64,000 bases of DNA from Cupriavidus taiwanensis (lineage in GTDB: Bacteria > Pseudomonadota > Gammaproteobacteria > Burkholderiales > Burkholderiaceae). The notes under the pieces were generated by a model. That model saw nothing but the letters and a program-made list of their open reading frames with translations, did not search any database and was not told the origin of the DNA. Made by a program: the position numbers and the translations under genes. Below are positions 52,945 through 62,112 of this stretch, one piece after another. The stretch spans positions 124,001-188,000 of the forward strand of contig NZ_LT976854.1 in NCBI RefSeq assembly GCF_900249755.1. The letters run 5' to 3'. The stretch's first letter is position 1. Each line of letters begins with the position of its first letter.

Positions 52945-53721
52945 CTATTGACGAGCGATCTTCGTGAAGTCCGGCTGGCGCTTCTGGGCAAATGCCATGA
53001 AGGCTTCCTTCGCTTCGGCACTTGCGAGTCGCTCCACGAACGTGGTGCTTTCGCAATCCATCTGAGCCACCAGCTTCTCCGCGTCTCGCATCAGTCGCTT
53101 CATCGCTGTCAGCGATCCGAGCGGCTTGGTGGCAATTTTCTCGGCGACACGGCGGGCTTCAGCGCGCAGTTCCCCGGCGGGAGCCAATTTGTTCGCGATG
53201 CCCCATGTCACGGCGAGATCTGCGGGAACCGGCTCACCGAGAGCGAACATCTCGAACGCCCTGGCATGTCCAATCCGCAAGGGAAGCAGAAGGCTTGAGG
53301 CGGCTTCCGGAACCAGGGCCAGGTTCACGAAGGGGGTGATCAATTGCGCCTCTTCGGACAGAATGACATAGTCACAATGGAGCAGCATCGTCGTTCCCAC
53401 TCCGACGGCCTTGCCCTGGACTGCGGCGACGATCGGGACGGTAGCGTTCGCCAGGCCTCGCAGAAAGCGAACGACGTGGCGTTCCTTGGGGCCGTTGCCC
53501 GTTGCCTGCGCCGCGAATTCCATCACATCGTTGCCGGCCGTGAAGGTGTCGCCATCGGCCTGGATCAACAGTACCCGAACCTCGCCATCGGTATTTGCCC
53601 GTTCGATCGCGTCCGCCAGAGCGCCATACATCTCGTTGGTAAGGGCGTTCTTCTTGTCCAGTCGCGACATCGTCACGGCCAGTACGCCACCTGCAAGTTC
53701 TACTTCAATTCCAGCGGTCAT
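52945..53721 (-). CDS. Enoyl-CoA hydratase/isomerase family (crotonase) protein
   Basis: A 258-residue crotonase. The first strand and substrate loop read VLAVTMSRLDKKNALTNEMY. The oxyanion-hole region includes DTFTAGNDVMEF and VQGKAVGVGTTMLLHCD. The glutamate usual at the active site may be in NLALVPEAASSLLLPLRIG. The ORF is open 54 codons further, but the fold begins at ATG 53721, which has GAGG about 8 bases upstream. Hydration or isomerisation of an unsaturated acyl-CoA is expected. Its promoter region carries two copies of a palindrome also found before marR, so it is probably repressed by that MarR protein. Confidence 0.93.
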   Translation of the reverse strand: MTAGIEVELAGGVLAVTMSRLDKKNALTNEMYGALADAIERANTDGEVRVLLIQADGDTFTAGNDVMEFAAQATGNGPKERHVVRFLRGLANATVPIVAAVQGKAVGVGTTMLLHCDYVILSEEAQLITPFVNLALVPEAASSLLLPLRIGHARAFEMFALGEPVPADLAVTWGIANKLAPAGELRAEARRVAEKIATKPLGSLTAMKRLMRDAEKLVAQMDCESTTFVERLASAEAKEAFMAFAQKRQPDFTKIARQ

Positions 53722-53794
53722 TGCGTTGCCTCGTAAGATTGTTGGGAAGCGCCCTGCGCAGGTGCGCCAAATGGGGGAACGCCAGCACGAAACG

Positions 53795-53831
53795 TTCGCA
53801 TGCGAAGTATATACATTTCGCATGCGAAGTA
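53795..53831. promoter_or_regulatory. Two MarR operator-like copies before the crotonase gene
   Basis: TTCGCATGCGAAGTA occurs at 53795-53809 and again, identically, at 53817-53831. The 22-bp period is about two helical turns, placing both sites on the same DNA face. The core 12-mer is a perfect palindrome. They lie 74-110 bases upstream of the crotonase start. Confidence 0.7.
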
Positions 53832-53977
53832 AACTGTCTGTGCCGTCTGCGCGGGCTTGGGAAGCGCCGTCGTTCCGCATCAACCCAGAAATCGATGACG
53901 CCTGAAAATGCGCCCGCGGGCCTGCTAGCCCGCTTTATCCCGGCAGTTTCAGGCCAGGACCGGCGCCAGGGACGGCC

Positions 53978-54784
53978 TTACCGCAGTGCCGCGCGCAATT
54001 GCGCTTCGGCCTTACGGACTTCTTCCAGCACCAGGCCGGCCACCCAGGTTCGGCGGGTCTTGTTCATGCGGGACACCACCGAGGCCACGCTCAGCGCAGC
54101 GTAGTGCCCCTGGCTGATCTCGAACGCGGCGCCAACCCCGCCGGCGCCCGCGGTCACCAGGTTCTCGCTTTCGGAATAGCCCTGGCGGCGCGTGCGTTCC
54201 ACCAGTTCGAGCAGGCGCAGCCGCGTCAGTCCTGCCGCGTCGTACTCGTCGCGGTGGCGCCGATACAGCGCTTCGATTTCCGCATCCGCCAGCCTGGCCA
54301 GCAAGGCCAGGCCGGCAGTGCCGATGCCCAGCAGGCGCAGGCTGCCGACCATCAGCGTATGAGCCTTGATCGGGTAGCTGCCCTCTTCCATATGCAGGCA
54401 GTGCCCGTAGTCGCCGTTGCGGATGACCAGGAACACGGTGTCCTCGGTCTGGCGCGCCAGCGACTGCAGCATCGGACGGCAACTGACCAGCACCGGCGCG
54501 CGGCTCATCGCGGTCAGGCCCAGTTGCATGGATTCGATGCCGAGACGGTACTTTTTGGTGTCCGCCTCACGTTCGACAAATCCGGCATGCACCAGCCCCG
54601 ACACCAGGCGGAATGCCGTGCTGCGGTCCAGTCCGGTGGCTGCAAGCAACTCCGCCAGTTCAATGCCGCGTTCATGGGCGGCGCCGATGCACTTGAGCAA
54701 CGTCAGCGCGCGTGACAGGCTTTGCGTGCCTGCCACCCCGGGTTCCTGCGGCCCTTTAGCCGCCTGTTTGCTGGTGGTGATCAC
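53978..54784 (-). CDS. IclR-family transcriptional regulator
   Basis: A 268-residue IclR regulator. The winged helix is seen in TQSLSRALTLLKCIGAAHERGI and ELLAATGLDRSTAFRLVSGLVHAGF (about residues 19-68). The effector domain includes TEDTVFLVIRNGDYGHCLHMEEGSYP and ENLVTAGAGGVGAAFEISQG. The best start is GTG 54784, only a few codons before the domain and lacking an evident ribosome site. The frame is open much further, but that part overlaps the divergent operon. It lies divergent from the cyclase gene at 54915, so it most likely controls the seven-gene operon to its right. Confidence 0.9.
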   Translation of the reverse strand: MITTSKQAAKGPQEPGVAGTQSLSRALTLLKCIGAAHERGIELAELLAATGLDRSTAFRLVSGLVHAGFVEREADTKKYRLGIESMQLGLTAMSRAPVLVSCRPMLQSLARQTEDTVFLVIRNGDYGHCLHMEEGSYPIKAHTLMVGSLRLLGIGTAGLALLARLADAEIEALYRRHRDEYDAAGLTRLRLLELVERTRRQGYSESENLVTAGAGGVGAAFEISQGHYAALSVASVVSRMNKTRRTWVAGLVLEEVRKAEAQLRAALR

Positions 54785-54914
54785 AATGTAATCAATTGTA
54801 GGAAAAGTGCTTGTAGTGTAATCGACGTTCCGCTGGAATAAAAAACAGAGACCAGGGCCTGCATCCGGCAGCGCCGCATGGCGCGCCCATGACCACCATT
54901 CCAGAGGAGACCAC

Positions 54915-56003
54915 ATGACCCCGTACAAGTACGTGCACGCCCCCCATGCCCGGCCGGTGGAAGGCGCCGCGAGCGAGCGCTCGGCGCGCTGGCAGCAGCG
55001 CCCGGAACAGTCCAACTGGGGCGATTTCGGGCCCGATGACCAGCTCGGCCGCCTCAACCTGATTACGCCGGAGAAGGTCAGGCAGGGCGCGGCCGAGGTC
55101 AGGGAAGGGCTGCGCTTCTGCCTGAGCCTGCCGCTGGACTTCCCCGGCGGCAATGCGCTGAACCCGCGCCGCCACCCGCCCGTGATCAGGCCGACGCCGC
55201 GCGCGCTGGGGCTGGGCATGAACTTCGCGCTGGCGCGCGAGAACGCGGACCTTACCGACGTGGTGTGCGACGACTACGTGCACATGTACCTGCAGTACTC
55301 GACCCAATGGGATGCGCTGGCGCACGTGGGCGGGCATTTCGATGCCGACGGCGATGGCGTCAGCGAGATGGTCTACTACAACGGTTTCCGCGCCGGCGTC
55401 GACGTGCAGGGACCGGACGATGATCCGGCGCTGGACGGCCAGTCGCGGGCGCTGGCGCTTGGCATCGAGAAGATTGCCGAGCATGGCGTGCAGGGCCGCG
55501 CGGTGATGGTGGACCTGCACGCGCACCTGGGCGACGGCCATGTCCGCGTCGGCTACCGGCAACTGGCGCAGATCATGCGCGACGACGGCGTGACGGTGGA
55601 GCCGGGCGACATCCTTTGCCTGCATACGGGCTTTGCGCAGCTGCTGCTGGGACGCAACCGCCAGCCCGAGCCGGACATGGCCGAGCGCTTCGGCGCGGCG
55701 CTCGACGGGCGCGACCCGGAACTGCACCAGTGGATCATCGACAGCGGCATAGCTGCCATCGTGGCCGACAACTACGGCGTGGAAGCCATCCCCGCGCGCC
55801 CGCAGGCGGGCCCCTGCGCCTTCCTGCCGCTGCATGAGCTGTGCCTGTTCAAGCTGGGCATGCCGTTCGGCGAGCTCTGGTACCTGACGCCGCTGGCGCA
55901 ATGGCTGCGTGCCAACGGGCGCAACCGCTTCCTGCTGACGGCGCCGCCGCTGCGGCTGCCGGGCGCCGTGGGCTCTCCGGTGACGCCGGTGGGCACGGTG
56001 TGA
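54915..56003 (+). CDS. Cyclase-family hydrolase (kynurenine formamidase-like, PF04199 type)
   Basis: A 362-residue protein of the metal-dependent cyclase/formamidase family. The N-terminal DQLGRLNLITPEKVRQGA is characteristic of the long bacterial branch. The metal-binding motif, usually HxGTHxDxPxH, appears as YSTQWDALAHVGGHFDADG, with Asp and His in place. ILCLHTGFAQLL and IAAIVADNYGVEAIP follow. These enzymes hydrolyse cyclic or amide substrates. It leads an operon with acyl-CoA ligase, dehydrogenase and SDR genes, so ring opening before CoA activation is a reasonable guess. It starts downstream of an AGAGGAGA ribosome site and is divergent from an IclR gene. Confidence 0.9.
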   Translation: MTPYKYVHAPHARPVEGAASERSARWQQRPEQSNWGDFGPDDQLGRLNLITPEKVRQGAAEVREGLRFCLSLPLDFPGGNALNPRRHPPVIRPTPRALGLGMNFALARENADLTDVVCDDYVHMYLQYSTQWDALAHVGGHFDADGDGVSEMVYYNGFRAGVDVQGPDDDPALDGQSRALALGIEKIAEHGVQGRAVMVDLHAHLGDGHVRVGYRQLAQIMRDDGVTVEPGDILCLHTGFAQLLLGRNRQPEPDMAERFGAALDGRDPELHQWIIDSGIAAIVADNYGVEAIPARPQAGPCAFLPLHELCLFKLGMPFGELWYLTPLAQWLRANGRNRFLLTAPPLRLPGAVGSPVTPVGTV

Positions 56004-56014
56004 ACGGGGACGCG

Positions 56015-57640
56015 ATGATGTCGGAACGTACCCTGTTCGACCTGCTCGACGCCGCGCCGGCCGATGCGGTAGCACTGCGCTTCGAGGGCCGCGCCGTCAC
56101 GTACGGTGCGCTGCGCGAGCGCGCGTTGCGCATTGCCGGCGGCCTGCACCGGCATGGCATCGGCCGCGGCGACGTGGTCGGCCTGTGGCTGCCGAACGTG
56201 CCGGACTGGCTCGGCGTCGCCTTTGCCTGCGCCCGCATCGGCGCTGGCGTGATGAGCCTGAACATGCGCTACGGCGCAAAGGAAACCGGCGACTTTATCC
56301 GGCGTGCCCGCTGCAAGGCGCTGGTCTACATGCCGGCCTACCGGGGCAAGGACTATGACGCGCTGATGGCCGCCGTGGACCCGCACAGCCTGGCCACGCT
56401 TGAACTGGCGGTGCCATGGCCGCAGGCGCCGGCGCACGCGCCATCGGCCAGCGGCGGCGCGAGCGCGCACCCCTGGCCAACGCTGGCGTGTGCCGGCCTC
56501 GATGTCCTGGCCGGGACAGCGCCGGATGCTGCTGCCTTGGGCGAGCCAGGCGACGCCTGCATCATCCTGTCCTCGTCCGGCACCACCAGCCAGCCCAAGC
56601 TGATCGTCCACGGACAAGGCCGGGTGGCACGGCATGCTGCCGATGTGGCGGCGGCCCTGGCCATGCAAGGCAGCGGCGCGAAGCTGCTGCTGGCGATTCC
56701 GCTTTGCGGCGCCTTTGGCTACACCGTCGCCATGACCGCGCTGGCCGCACAGGCGCCGCTGACGCTGGTCGAGAACTTCGAGCCGGCCGAGACCGCGCGC
56801 CTGCTGGTGGCGGACGGGATCACGCATATGTTTGGCACCAACGACATGCTCGACAAGCTGCTGGACGCCGGCGGGCCGGGCTGGCAACCGCAGGCGCTGC
56901 GCATGTACGGGCATGCCAATTTCACCCCCGGGCTGACCGAATTGCCCCAGCGCGCGCAGCAGCGCGGCATTGCCATGCGGGGGTGCTATGGCCTGAGCGA
57001 GACCCTGGCCCTGTTCGCCAGCCAGCCGGCACAAGCCCCGCTGGCGCGGCGCGAGCAATCGGGCGGCGTGCCGCTGGCGCCGGCCGCGCGCGTGCGGGTG
57101 CGATCGCTGGAGACCGGCGTATGCCTGCCGCCCGGCGAACCGGGCGAACTCGAACTGCTTACGCCCGACGTCATGCTCGGCTATCTCGATGACGCCGCGG
57201 CCACCGCCGCCGCCTTTACCGATGACGGCTATCTGCGTACCGGCGATCTGGCCATGCTGAACGACGACGGCGGCTTCACGCACCTGTCGCGCATCGGGGA
57301 TGTGCTGCGCATCGGCGGCTACCTGGTCAACCCGCTCGAGATCGAAGAGGTGGTGCTGGCCGCCAGTGGCGCGGCCGCGTGCCAGGTGGTCGCGGTCGAG
57401 GCCCACGGCAGCGCGCGGCCGGTTGCCTTTGTTGTCGGCGGCAGCGGCGATATCCATGCCGAAGCCGAGGTGCTGGCCGCGTGCAAGGCGCAACTGGCGG
57501 TGTTCAAGGTGCCGCTGCGCGTGTTCCGGCTCGAAGCCTTTCCGGTAACCCCGAGCCCGAACGGCGAAAAGGTCCGCAAGAACGAACTGCGCGCGATGGC
57601 CCGGCAGATGCTGGCGGCCGAGGAGACTGCACGATGCTGA
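56015..57640 (+). CDS. Acyl-CoA ligase (class I adenylate-forming enzyme)
   Basis: A 541-residue AMP-forming ligase, activating a carboxylate to its CoA ester through an acyl-adenylate. The phosphate-binding loop is ILSSSGTTSQPKLIVH (about residues 184-199). GCYGLSETLALF is the adenine-contact motif. YLRTGDLAMLNDDGGFTHLSRIGDVLRIGGYLVNP follows in outline, and SPNGEKVRKNELR holds the C-terminal catalytic lysine. The chain is a typical length. ATG 56015 is preceded by GGGGA and begins 11 bases after the cyclase stop; the frame is open further upstream inside that gene. The end overlaps the dehydrogenase start by 7 bases. Confidence 0.93.
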   Translation: MMSERTLFDLLDAAPADAVALRFEGRAVTYGALRERALRIAGGLHRHGIGRGDVVGLWLPNVPDWLGVAFACARIGAGVMSLNMRYGAKETGDFIRRARCKALVYMPAYRGKDYDALMAAVDPHSLATLELAVPWPQAPAHAPSASGGASAHPWPTLACAGLDVLAGTAPDAAALGEPGDACIILSSSGTTSQPKLIVHGQGRVARHAADVAAALAMQGSGAKLLLAIPLCGAFGYTVAMTALAAQAPLTLVENFEPAETARLLVADGITHMFGTNDMLDKLLDAGGPGWQPQALRMYGHANFTPGLTELPQRAQQRGIAMRGCYGLSETLALFASQPAQAPLARREQSGGVPLAPAARVRVRSLETGVCLPPGEPGELELLTPDVMLGYLDDAAATAAAFTDDGYLRTGDLAMLNDDGGFTHLSRIGDVLRIGGYLVNPLEIEEVVLAASGAAACQVVAVEAHGSARPVAFVVGGSGDIHAEAEVLAACKAQLAVFKVPLRVFRLEAFPVTPSPNGEKVRKNELRAMARQMLAAEETARC

Positions 57641-58806
57641 AATGGAGCCCCTGGGATCTTCCCTTTTTCGACGCCCGCCATGCCGAGCTGGCCCGCGAGC
57701 TCGATCACTGGCAGCAGCGCCAGGCCGCGCTCGCGCCCGAACTGGAGACGCTGCCGCTGCCGGACCAATGCCGCCGCCTGGCGGCGGAACTGGGCCAGGC
57801 CGGACTGCTGCGCTACGCGGTGCCGACGCAGCAGGGCGATGCCAGCCCCGGCCTGGACCTGCGCTCGGCGTGCATGGTGCGTGAGGCCTTGTCGTACGGC
57901 TCGGCGCTGGCGGACTTCGTGTTCTCGATGCAGGGCATCGGCGCCGCGCCGCTGTGGCTGCATGGCAGCGCCGCGCTGCGTGAGCGCTATCTCGACGACT
58001 GCCGGCTGGGCCGGCAGATCGCGGCGTTCGCGCTGACCGAGCCCGAGGGCGGCTCGGATGTGGCCGCCACCGCGACCACTGCTACCCGGCGCGGCGACGT
58101 CTATGTGCTGGACGGTGCCAAGACTTATATCTCCAACGGTGGCATTGCCGATTACTACGTGGTCGTGGCGCGCTCGGAACAGGCGCCCGGCGCCAGGGGG
58201 CTGTCGGCGTTCCTGGTCGAGGCCGGCACCCCGGGCCTGGTGATCGATACCAGCCTGGAGATTGTGGCGCCGCACCCGCTGGCGACGCTGCACCTGCGCC
58301 ATTGCGAAGTCCCGGCGGCACACCTGCTGGGCGCGCCCGGCGACGGCTTCAGGGTGGCGATGTCGGTGCTGGACATCTTCCGCTCGTCGGTCGGCGCCGC
58401 CGCGGTCGGCATTGCGCGCCGCGCGCTGGACGAGACCGTGGCGCGCATGGGCAGCCGCTCGCTGTTCGGCAAGCCCATGGCCGAGATGGACACGGTGCGC
58501 ATGCGCGTGGCCGACATGGCGCTGGACATGGAGGCCGCCGCGCTGCTGGTCTACCGCGCCGCGTGGCTGCGCGACGTGCGCCAGGCCACCATCACCCGCG
58601 AGGCCGCGATGGCCAAGCTGGGCGGCACCGAGGCCGCGTTCCGCGTGGTGGACAGCGCCGTGCAGTTGTTCGGGGCGCTCGGGATCACGCAGGGCTGCGT
58701 GATCGAACAGCTGTTCCGCGACGTGCGCCCGATGCGCATCTACGAAGGGGCTTCCGAAATCCAGAAGCTGATCATCGGACGCAGGGTGCTGGGCGCACAG
58801 CGCTAG
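57634..58806 (+). CDS. Acyl-CoA dehydrogenase
   Basis: A 390-residue acyl-CoA dehydrogenase, translated from an ATG inside the ligase stop region (ATGCTGA), so coupled to it. FALTEPEGGSDVAATAT is the FAD-binding motif, VLDGAKTYISNGGIADYYVVVAR the middle strand, and DVRPMRIYEGASEIQKLIIGRR the C-terminal block with the expected catalytic glutamate. The N-terminus has an unusual start, LKWSPWDLPFFDARHAELARE, shared with dehydrogenases acting on non-fatty acyl groups. It oxidises the CoA ester formed by the ligase upstream. The substrate is not known. Confidence 0.94.
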   Translation: MLKWSPWDLPFFDARHAELARELDHWQQRQAALAPELETLPLPDQCRRLAAELGQAGLLRYAVPTQQGDASPGLDLRSACMVREALSYGSALADFVFSMQGIGAAPLWLHGSAALRERYLDDCRLGRQIAAFALTEPEGGSDVAATATTATRRGDVYVLDGAKTYISNGGIADYYVVVARSEQAPGARGLSAFLVEAGTPGLVIDTSLEIVAPHPLATLHLRHCEVPAAHLLGAPGDGFRVAMSVLDIFRSSVGAAAVGIARRALDETVARMGSRSLFGKPMAEMDTVRMRVADMALDMEAAALLVYRAAWLRDVRQATITREAAMAKLGGTEAAFRVVDSAVQLFGALGITQGCVIEQLFRDVRPMRIYEGASEIQKLIIGRRVLGAQR

Positions 58807-58841
58807 CACCGCACCGGAATTTTCAATACAAGGGAGTATCG

Positions 58842-59570
58842 ATGTCGACAAGACAACGCGTGCTGGTCACCGGCGCGAGCAAGGGCATCGGGCGCGCCAC
58901 GCTGGCGCGCCTGCGCGAGGACGGCTATGACGCCATCGGCCTGGCACGGACACGGCCGGCGGATCTCGCCGACGATCCGGCCTTCCATTGCTGCGACCTG
59001 AACGACCTGGCGCAGACGCGGGCGCTGGTGTCGGCGCTGGCGGCGCAGGGGCCGTTCTACGCGCTCGTCAACAACGCGGCGATGGCACCGACCACGTCGG
59101 TGGATGACGCTTCGCTGGCGGACATGGACGACGCGATGCGCATCAACGTCAATGCGGCGCTGGTGTGCGCGCAGGTGCTGCTGCCGGGCATGCGCGCGCA
59201 GGGCAGCGGGCGCATCGTCAACCTGTCGTCGCGCGCGGCGCTGGGCAAGGTGAATCGCACGGCGTACAGCGCCAGCAAGGCCGCGGTGATCGGCATGAGC
59301 CGGACCTGGGCGCTGGAACTGGCGGCATCCGGCATCACCGTCAACGTGATCGCGCCGGGGCCGATCGCCACCGAACTGTTCCGCACGGCCAGTCCGCCGG
59401 ATGACCCCAAGACGCGCGCGCTGATGGCGGCGGTGCCGCTGCAGCGCGTGGGCGCGCCGGAAGAGATCGCGCATGCGATCGCCTTTCTGCTGGATGCGCG
59501 CTCGGGGTTCATGACAGGACAGACGCTGCATATCGACGGCGGTCTTACGGTCAGCGCGGTCCGGCTCTGA
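58842..59570 (+). CDS. Short-chain dehydrogenase/reductase
   Basis: A 242-residue classical SDR. The cofactor loop is TGASKGIG (residues about 10-17), LVNNAAMAP marks the core strand, and the catalytic residues are Ser in NLSSRAAL and Tyr/Lys in RTAYSASKAAV. ITVNVIAPGPIATELF and GQTLHIDGGLTV are the closing family blocks. It would oxidise or reduce a hydroxyl or keto intermediate with NAD(P). A GGGAG ribosome site precedes ATG 58842, 35 bases after the dehydrogenase stop. It is the last enzyme gene before three binding-protein genes in the same direction. Confidence 0.95.
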   Translation: MSTRQRVLVTGASKGIGRATLARLREDGYDAIGLARTRPADLADDPAFHCCDLNDLAQTRALVSALAAQGPFYALVNNAAMAPTTSVDDASLADMDDAMRINVNAALVCAQVLLPGMRAQGSGRIVNLSSRAALGKVNRTAYSASKAAVIGMSRTWALELAASGITVNVIAPGPIATELFRTASPPDDPKTRALMAAVPLQRVGAPEEIAHAIAFLLDARSGFMTGQTLHIDGGLTVSAVRL

Positions 59571-59646
59571 GCCGGCCAGGCGCAGGGGATTTTCCGACGC
59601 CGGCATTCGAACCGCGCGCGGGCCACGCAACGAGAGGAGACACGAC

Positions 59647-60750
59647 ATGAAGGTGCTGGACGCAGAAGGACAGGTTCAAGACCGTGCCACGGCAGGTGGC
59701 GATGACGACGCGGGCGCCGCCGGCGACCCGCAGCGCAGGCGGGAGAGCGGCATGTCGGCGCGCCGGCGCAGCGTGCTGCGCGGGCTGTCGGCAGGGCTGC
59801 TGGCACCGCTCGGCTGGCACGCCGCGTCGGCGCGGGCCGCTAGCGCCGGCGCCTATCCGGTCCGCCCGGTGCGGCTGGTGGTGCCGTTCGCGCCCGGCGG
59901 CGCGACCGACACGCTTGGCCGGCTGCTCGGCCGCGCCATGGAAGCCTCGCTGGCGCAGCCGGTGGTGGTGGAAAACCGCGTCGGCGCGGCGGGCGCAATC
60001 GGTGCTACGGCCGTGGCCAAGAGTCCGGCCGACGGCTACTCCGTCCTGCTCGGGGGCGTGGGCACCAATATCGTGCTGGCCTATACGCAGCCGTCGTTGC
60101 CGTATGACCCGGTGCGGGACCTGATGCCGGCCGCCTACCTCTGCAATGTCGACTATGTGCTGACGGTGGCGGCGGGCAGCCCCTACCGCTCGCTCGACGA
60201 CCTGCTCGCGGCGGCGCGCAAGCGGCCGCGGGCGGTGTCCTATATGTCGACCGGCATGCTTGGTCCGCTCCATGTCGCGCTCGAATACCTGAGCAAGCGC
60301 GCCGGCGTATCGATGGTGCACGTGCCCTACAAGGGCGAGAGCCCGGCGCTGGCCGACCTGCTGGAAGGCCGCATCGACGTCGCCGTGATGACTGTGCCGT
60401 TCACCCGTCCGCTGGTGCAGGACGGCCGCGCGCGCGTGCTGGCCACCATCAGCGCCGAGCGCACGGCCAGCATGCCGGAGGTGCCGACCGTGGCGGAGCT
60501 GGGCTTTCCCGGCTACGCCGTGCCGATCTGGAATGGCCTGTTCGTGCCCGCGGGCACACCGGTCCCGGTGGTCGAGCGCCTGCATGCGGCGGCAGCCGCA
60601 GCGACCGGCGCACCCGCGATGCGCGAGCGCATGGTCGCGCTGGGCGTCACGCCAACCGGCGGCACCATCGCCGGCTATGCCAGCTTCCTGAAGGCAGAGC
60701 GCGAGCGCTGGACCGCCATGATCCGCGACACCGGACTGGTGGGCGGCTAG
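59647..60750 (+). CDS. Bug-family substrate-binding protein with a twin-arginine signal
   Basis: A 367-residue Bug protein. The binding domain starts AYPVRPVRLVVPFAPGGATDTLGR and shows VVENRVGAAGAIGATAVAKSPADGY and MVHVPYKGESPALADLLEGRIDV. Unusually, the leader SARRRSVLRGLSAGLLAPLGW has a twin-arginine motif (RRSVLR), suggesting export in folded form. Two starts compete: ATG 59647 with AGGAGA 6 bases upstream, giving a 35-residue acidic extension before the signal, and ATG 59752 with GGGAG upstream, giving 332 residues, the usual length. I report the longer form because of its stronger ribosome site. Confidence 0.88.
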   Translation: MKVLDAEGQVQDRATAGGDDDAGAAGDPQRRRESGMSARRRSVLRGLSAGLLAPLGWHAASARAASAGAYPVRPVRLVVPFAPGGATDTLGRLLGRAMEASLAQPVVVENRVGAAGAIGATAVAKSPADGYSVLLGGVGTNIVLAYTQPSLPYDPVRDLMPAAYLCNVDYVLTVAAGSPYRSLDDLLAAARKRPRAVSYMSTGMLGPLHVALEYLSKRAGVSMVHVPYKGESPALADLLEGRIDVAVMTVPFTRPLVQDGRARVLATISAERTASMPEVPTVAELGFPGYAVPIWNGLFVPAGTPVPVVERLHAAAAAATGAPAMRERMVALGVTPTGGTIAGYASFLKAERERWTAMIRDTGLVGG

Positions 60751-60825
60751 CGACGCCGGCACCGCAAGAACATTCCCCTCATCGCAACCTTCGACAACGC
60801 CGCATCGTACGGCGAGGAGACAGCT

Positions 60826-62082
60826 ATGCAACGTCAATGGCAGAGCCTGGCACGCGCGCGGCGCCTGGCCGCAAAGTGGTTGGCGGCGTGCGCCCGCATC
60901 GCGGCCTGGTCCGCGCTGGTGCTGGCGGCGCAACCGGCGCGCGCCGCCGAGACCGTCAAGATCGGCCTGATCCTGGACATGAGCGGGGTCTATGCGGACA
61001 TTTCCGGCAAGGGCTCCGCCACGGCGGCGCAGCTTGCCATTGCCGACTTTGGCGGCAAGGTGCTCGGGCGCAACGTGGAACTGCTGGTGGCGGATCATCA
61101 GGGCCGCGCCGACATCGCCGCCAGCAAGGCGCGGGAATGGTTCGACGTCCGCAAGGTCGACGCCATCCATGACGTGACGGGCTCATCCACCGCGCTGGCG
61201 GTGCTCAACGTCGCCCGCGAGAAGGGCAAGGTGCTGGTGCTCAGCGGCCCGGCATCTGACCGGCTGACCGGCGACCTGTGCTCGGCGACCTCGGTGCACT
61301 ATGCCTACGATTCCTATGCGCTGGCCAACTCGGTCGCGCGCACGGTGGCCAGGAATGGCGGCAAGCGCTGGTACTTCATCACCGCCGACTACGCCGGCGG
61401 CCATGACATCGTCAACGCGGCACGGACCGCGCTGGCGCAGGAAGGCGGCAGCGTCGCCGGCGAGGTGCGCCATCCCTTGGGCGCCTCCGATTTCTCGTCC
61501 GCGGTGGTGCGCGCGCAAGGCAGCGATGCTGGCGTGATCGGTCTGGCCAGCTTTGGCGGCGACCTTGTCAACGTGATCAAGTCGGCGCGCGAGTTCGGCG
61601 TGCGCGCCGGCGGCAGGCAGCAGCTCGCCAGCCTGCTGATGTATATCAACGATGTCCATGCGATCGGCCTGCAGACCGCGCAGGGCATGGTCCTGTCCGA
61701 AGCGTTCTACTGGGACATGAACGCCGAGACCAGGGCTTTTTCGCGGCGCTATTTCGACAAGGTCAGGGCCATGCCCAACATGAGCCAGGCCGCGGTCTAT
61801 TCGTCCGTGCAGCACTACCTGAAGGCAGTGAAAGCCGCCGGTTCGACCGATGCCGCCGCGGTGATGCGCAAGATGCGCGAACTGCCGGTGGTGGACTTTT
61901 ACACGAAGAACGGCCGCATCCGCGACGACGGGCTGATGGTGCACGACATGTACCTGTTCGAGGTAAAGCGCCCCTCCGAATCGAAATACCCGTGGGACTA
62001 CTACAAGCTGATCGCCACCATTCCCGGCGACAAGGCCTTCAAGCCGCTGGCGCAATCGGGCTGCCCGCTGGTGCGGCAGTGA
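60826..62082 (+). CDS. ABC-transporter periplasmic binding protein, LivK/branched-chain amino-acid type
   Basis: A 418-residue type I periplasmic binding protein. A long signal peptide ends at AAQPARAA, and ETVKIGLILDMSGVYADISGKGS opens the mature domain. ADHQGRADIAASKAREWFD, DVTGSSTALAVLNVAREKGKV and FITADYAGGHDIV are typical of LivK-like proteins that bind aromatic acids and similar compounds as well as amino acids. No LivH, LivM, LivG or LivF gene is in the window, so the permease must be elsewhere. It lies in the same operon as the cyclase, ligase and dehydrogenase genes, between two Bug genes, and GAGGAGA precedes the ATG. Confidence 0.94.
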   Translation: MQRQWQSLARARRLAAKWLAACARIAAWSALVLAAQPARAAETVKIGLILDMSGVYADISGKGSATAAQLAIADFGGKVLGRNVELLVADHQGRADIAASKAREWFDVRKVDAIHDVTGSSTALAVLNVAREKGKVLVLSGPASDRLTGDLCSATSVHYAYDSYALANSVARTVARNGGKRWYFITADYAGGHDIVNAARTALAQEGGSVAGEVRHPLGASDFSSAVVRAQGSDAGVIGLASFGGDLVNVIKSAREFGVRAGGRQQLASLLMYINDVHAIGLQTAQGMVLSEAFYWDMNAETRAFSRRYFDKVRAMPNMSQAAVYSSVQHYLKAVKAAGSTDAAAVMRKMRELPVVDFYTKNGRIRDDGLMVHDMYLFEVKRPSESKYPWDYYKLIATIPGDKAFKPLAQSGCPLVRQ

Positions 62083-62112
62083 CACGCGGCGACACCGCCA
62101 GAGGAGATCGCA

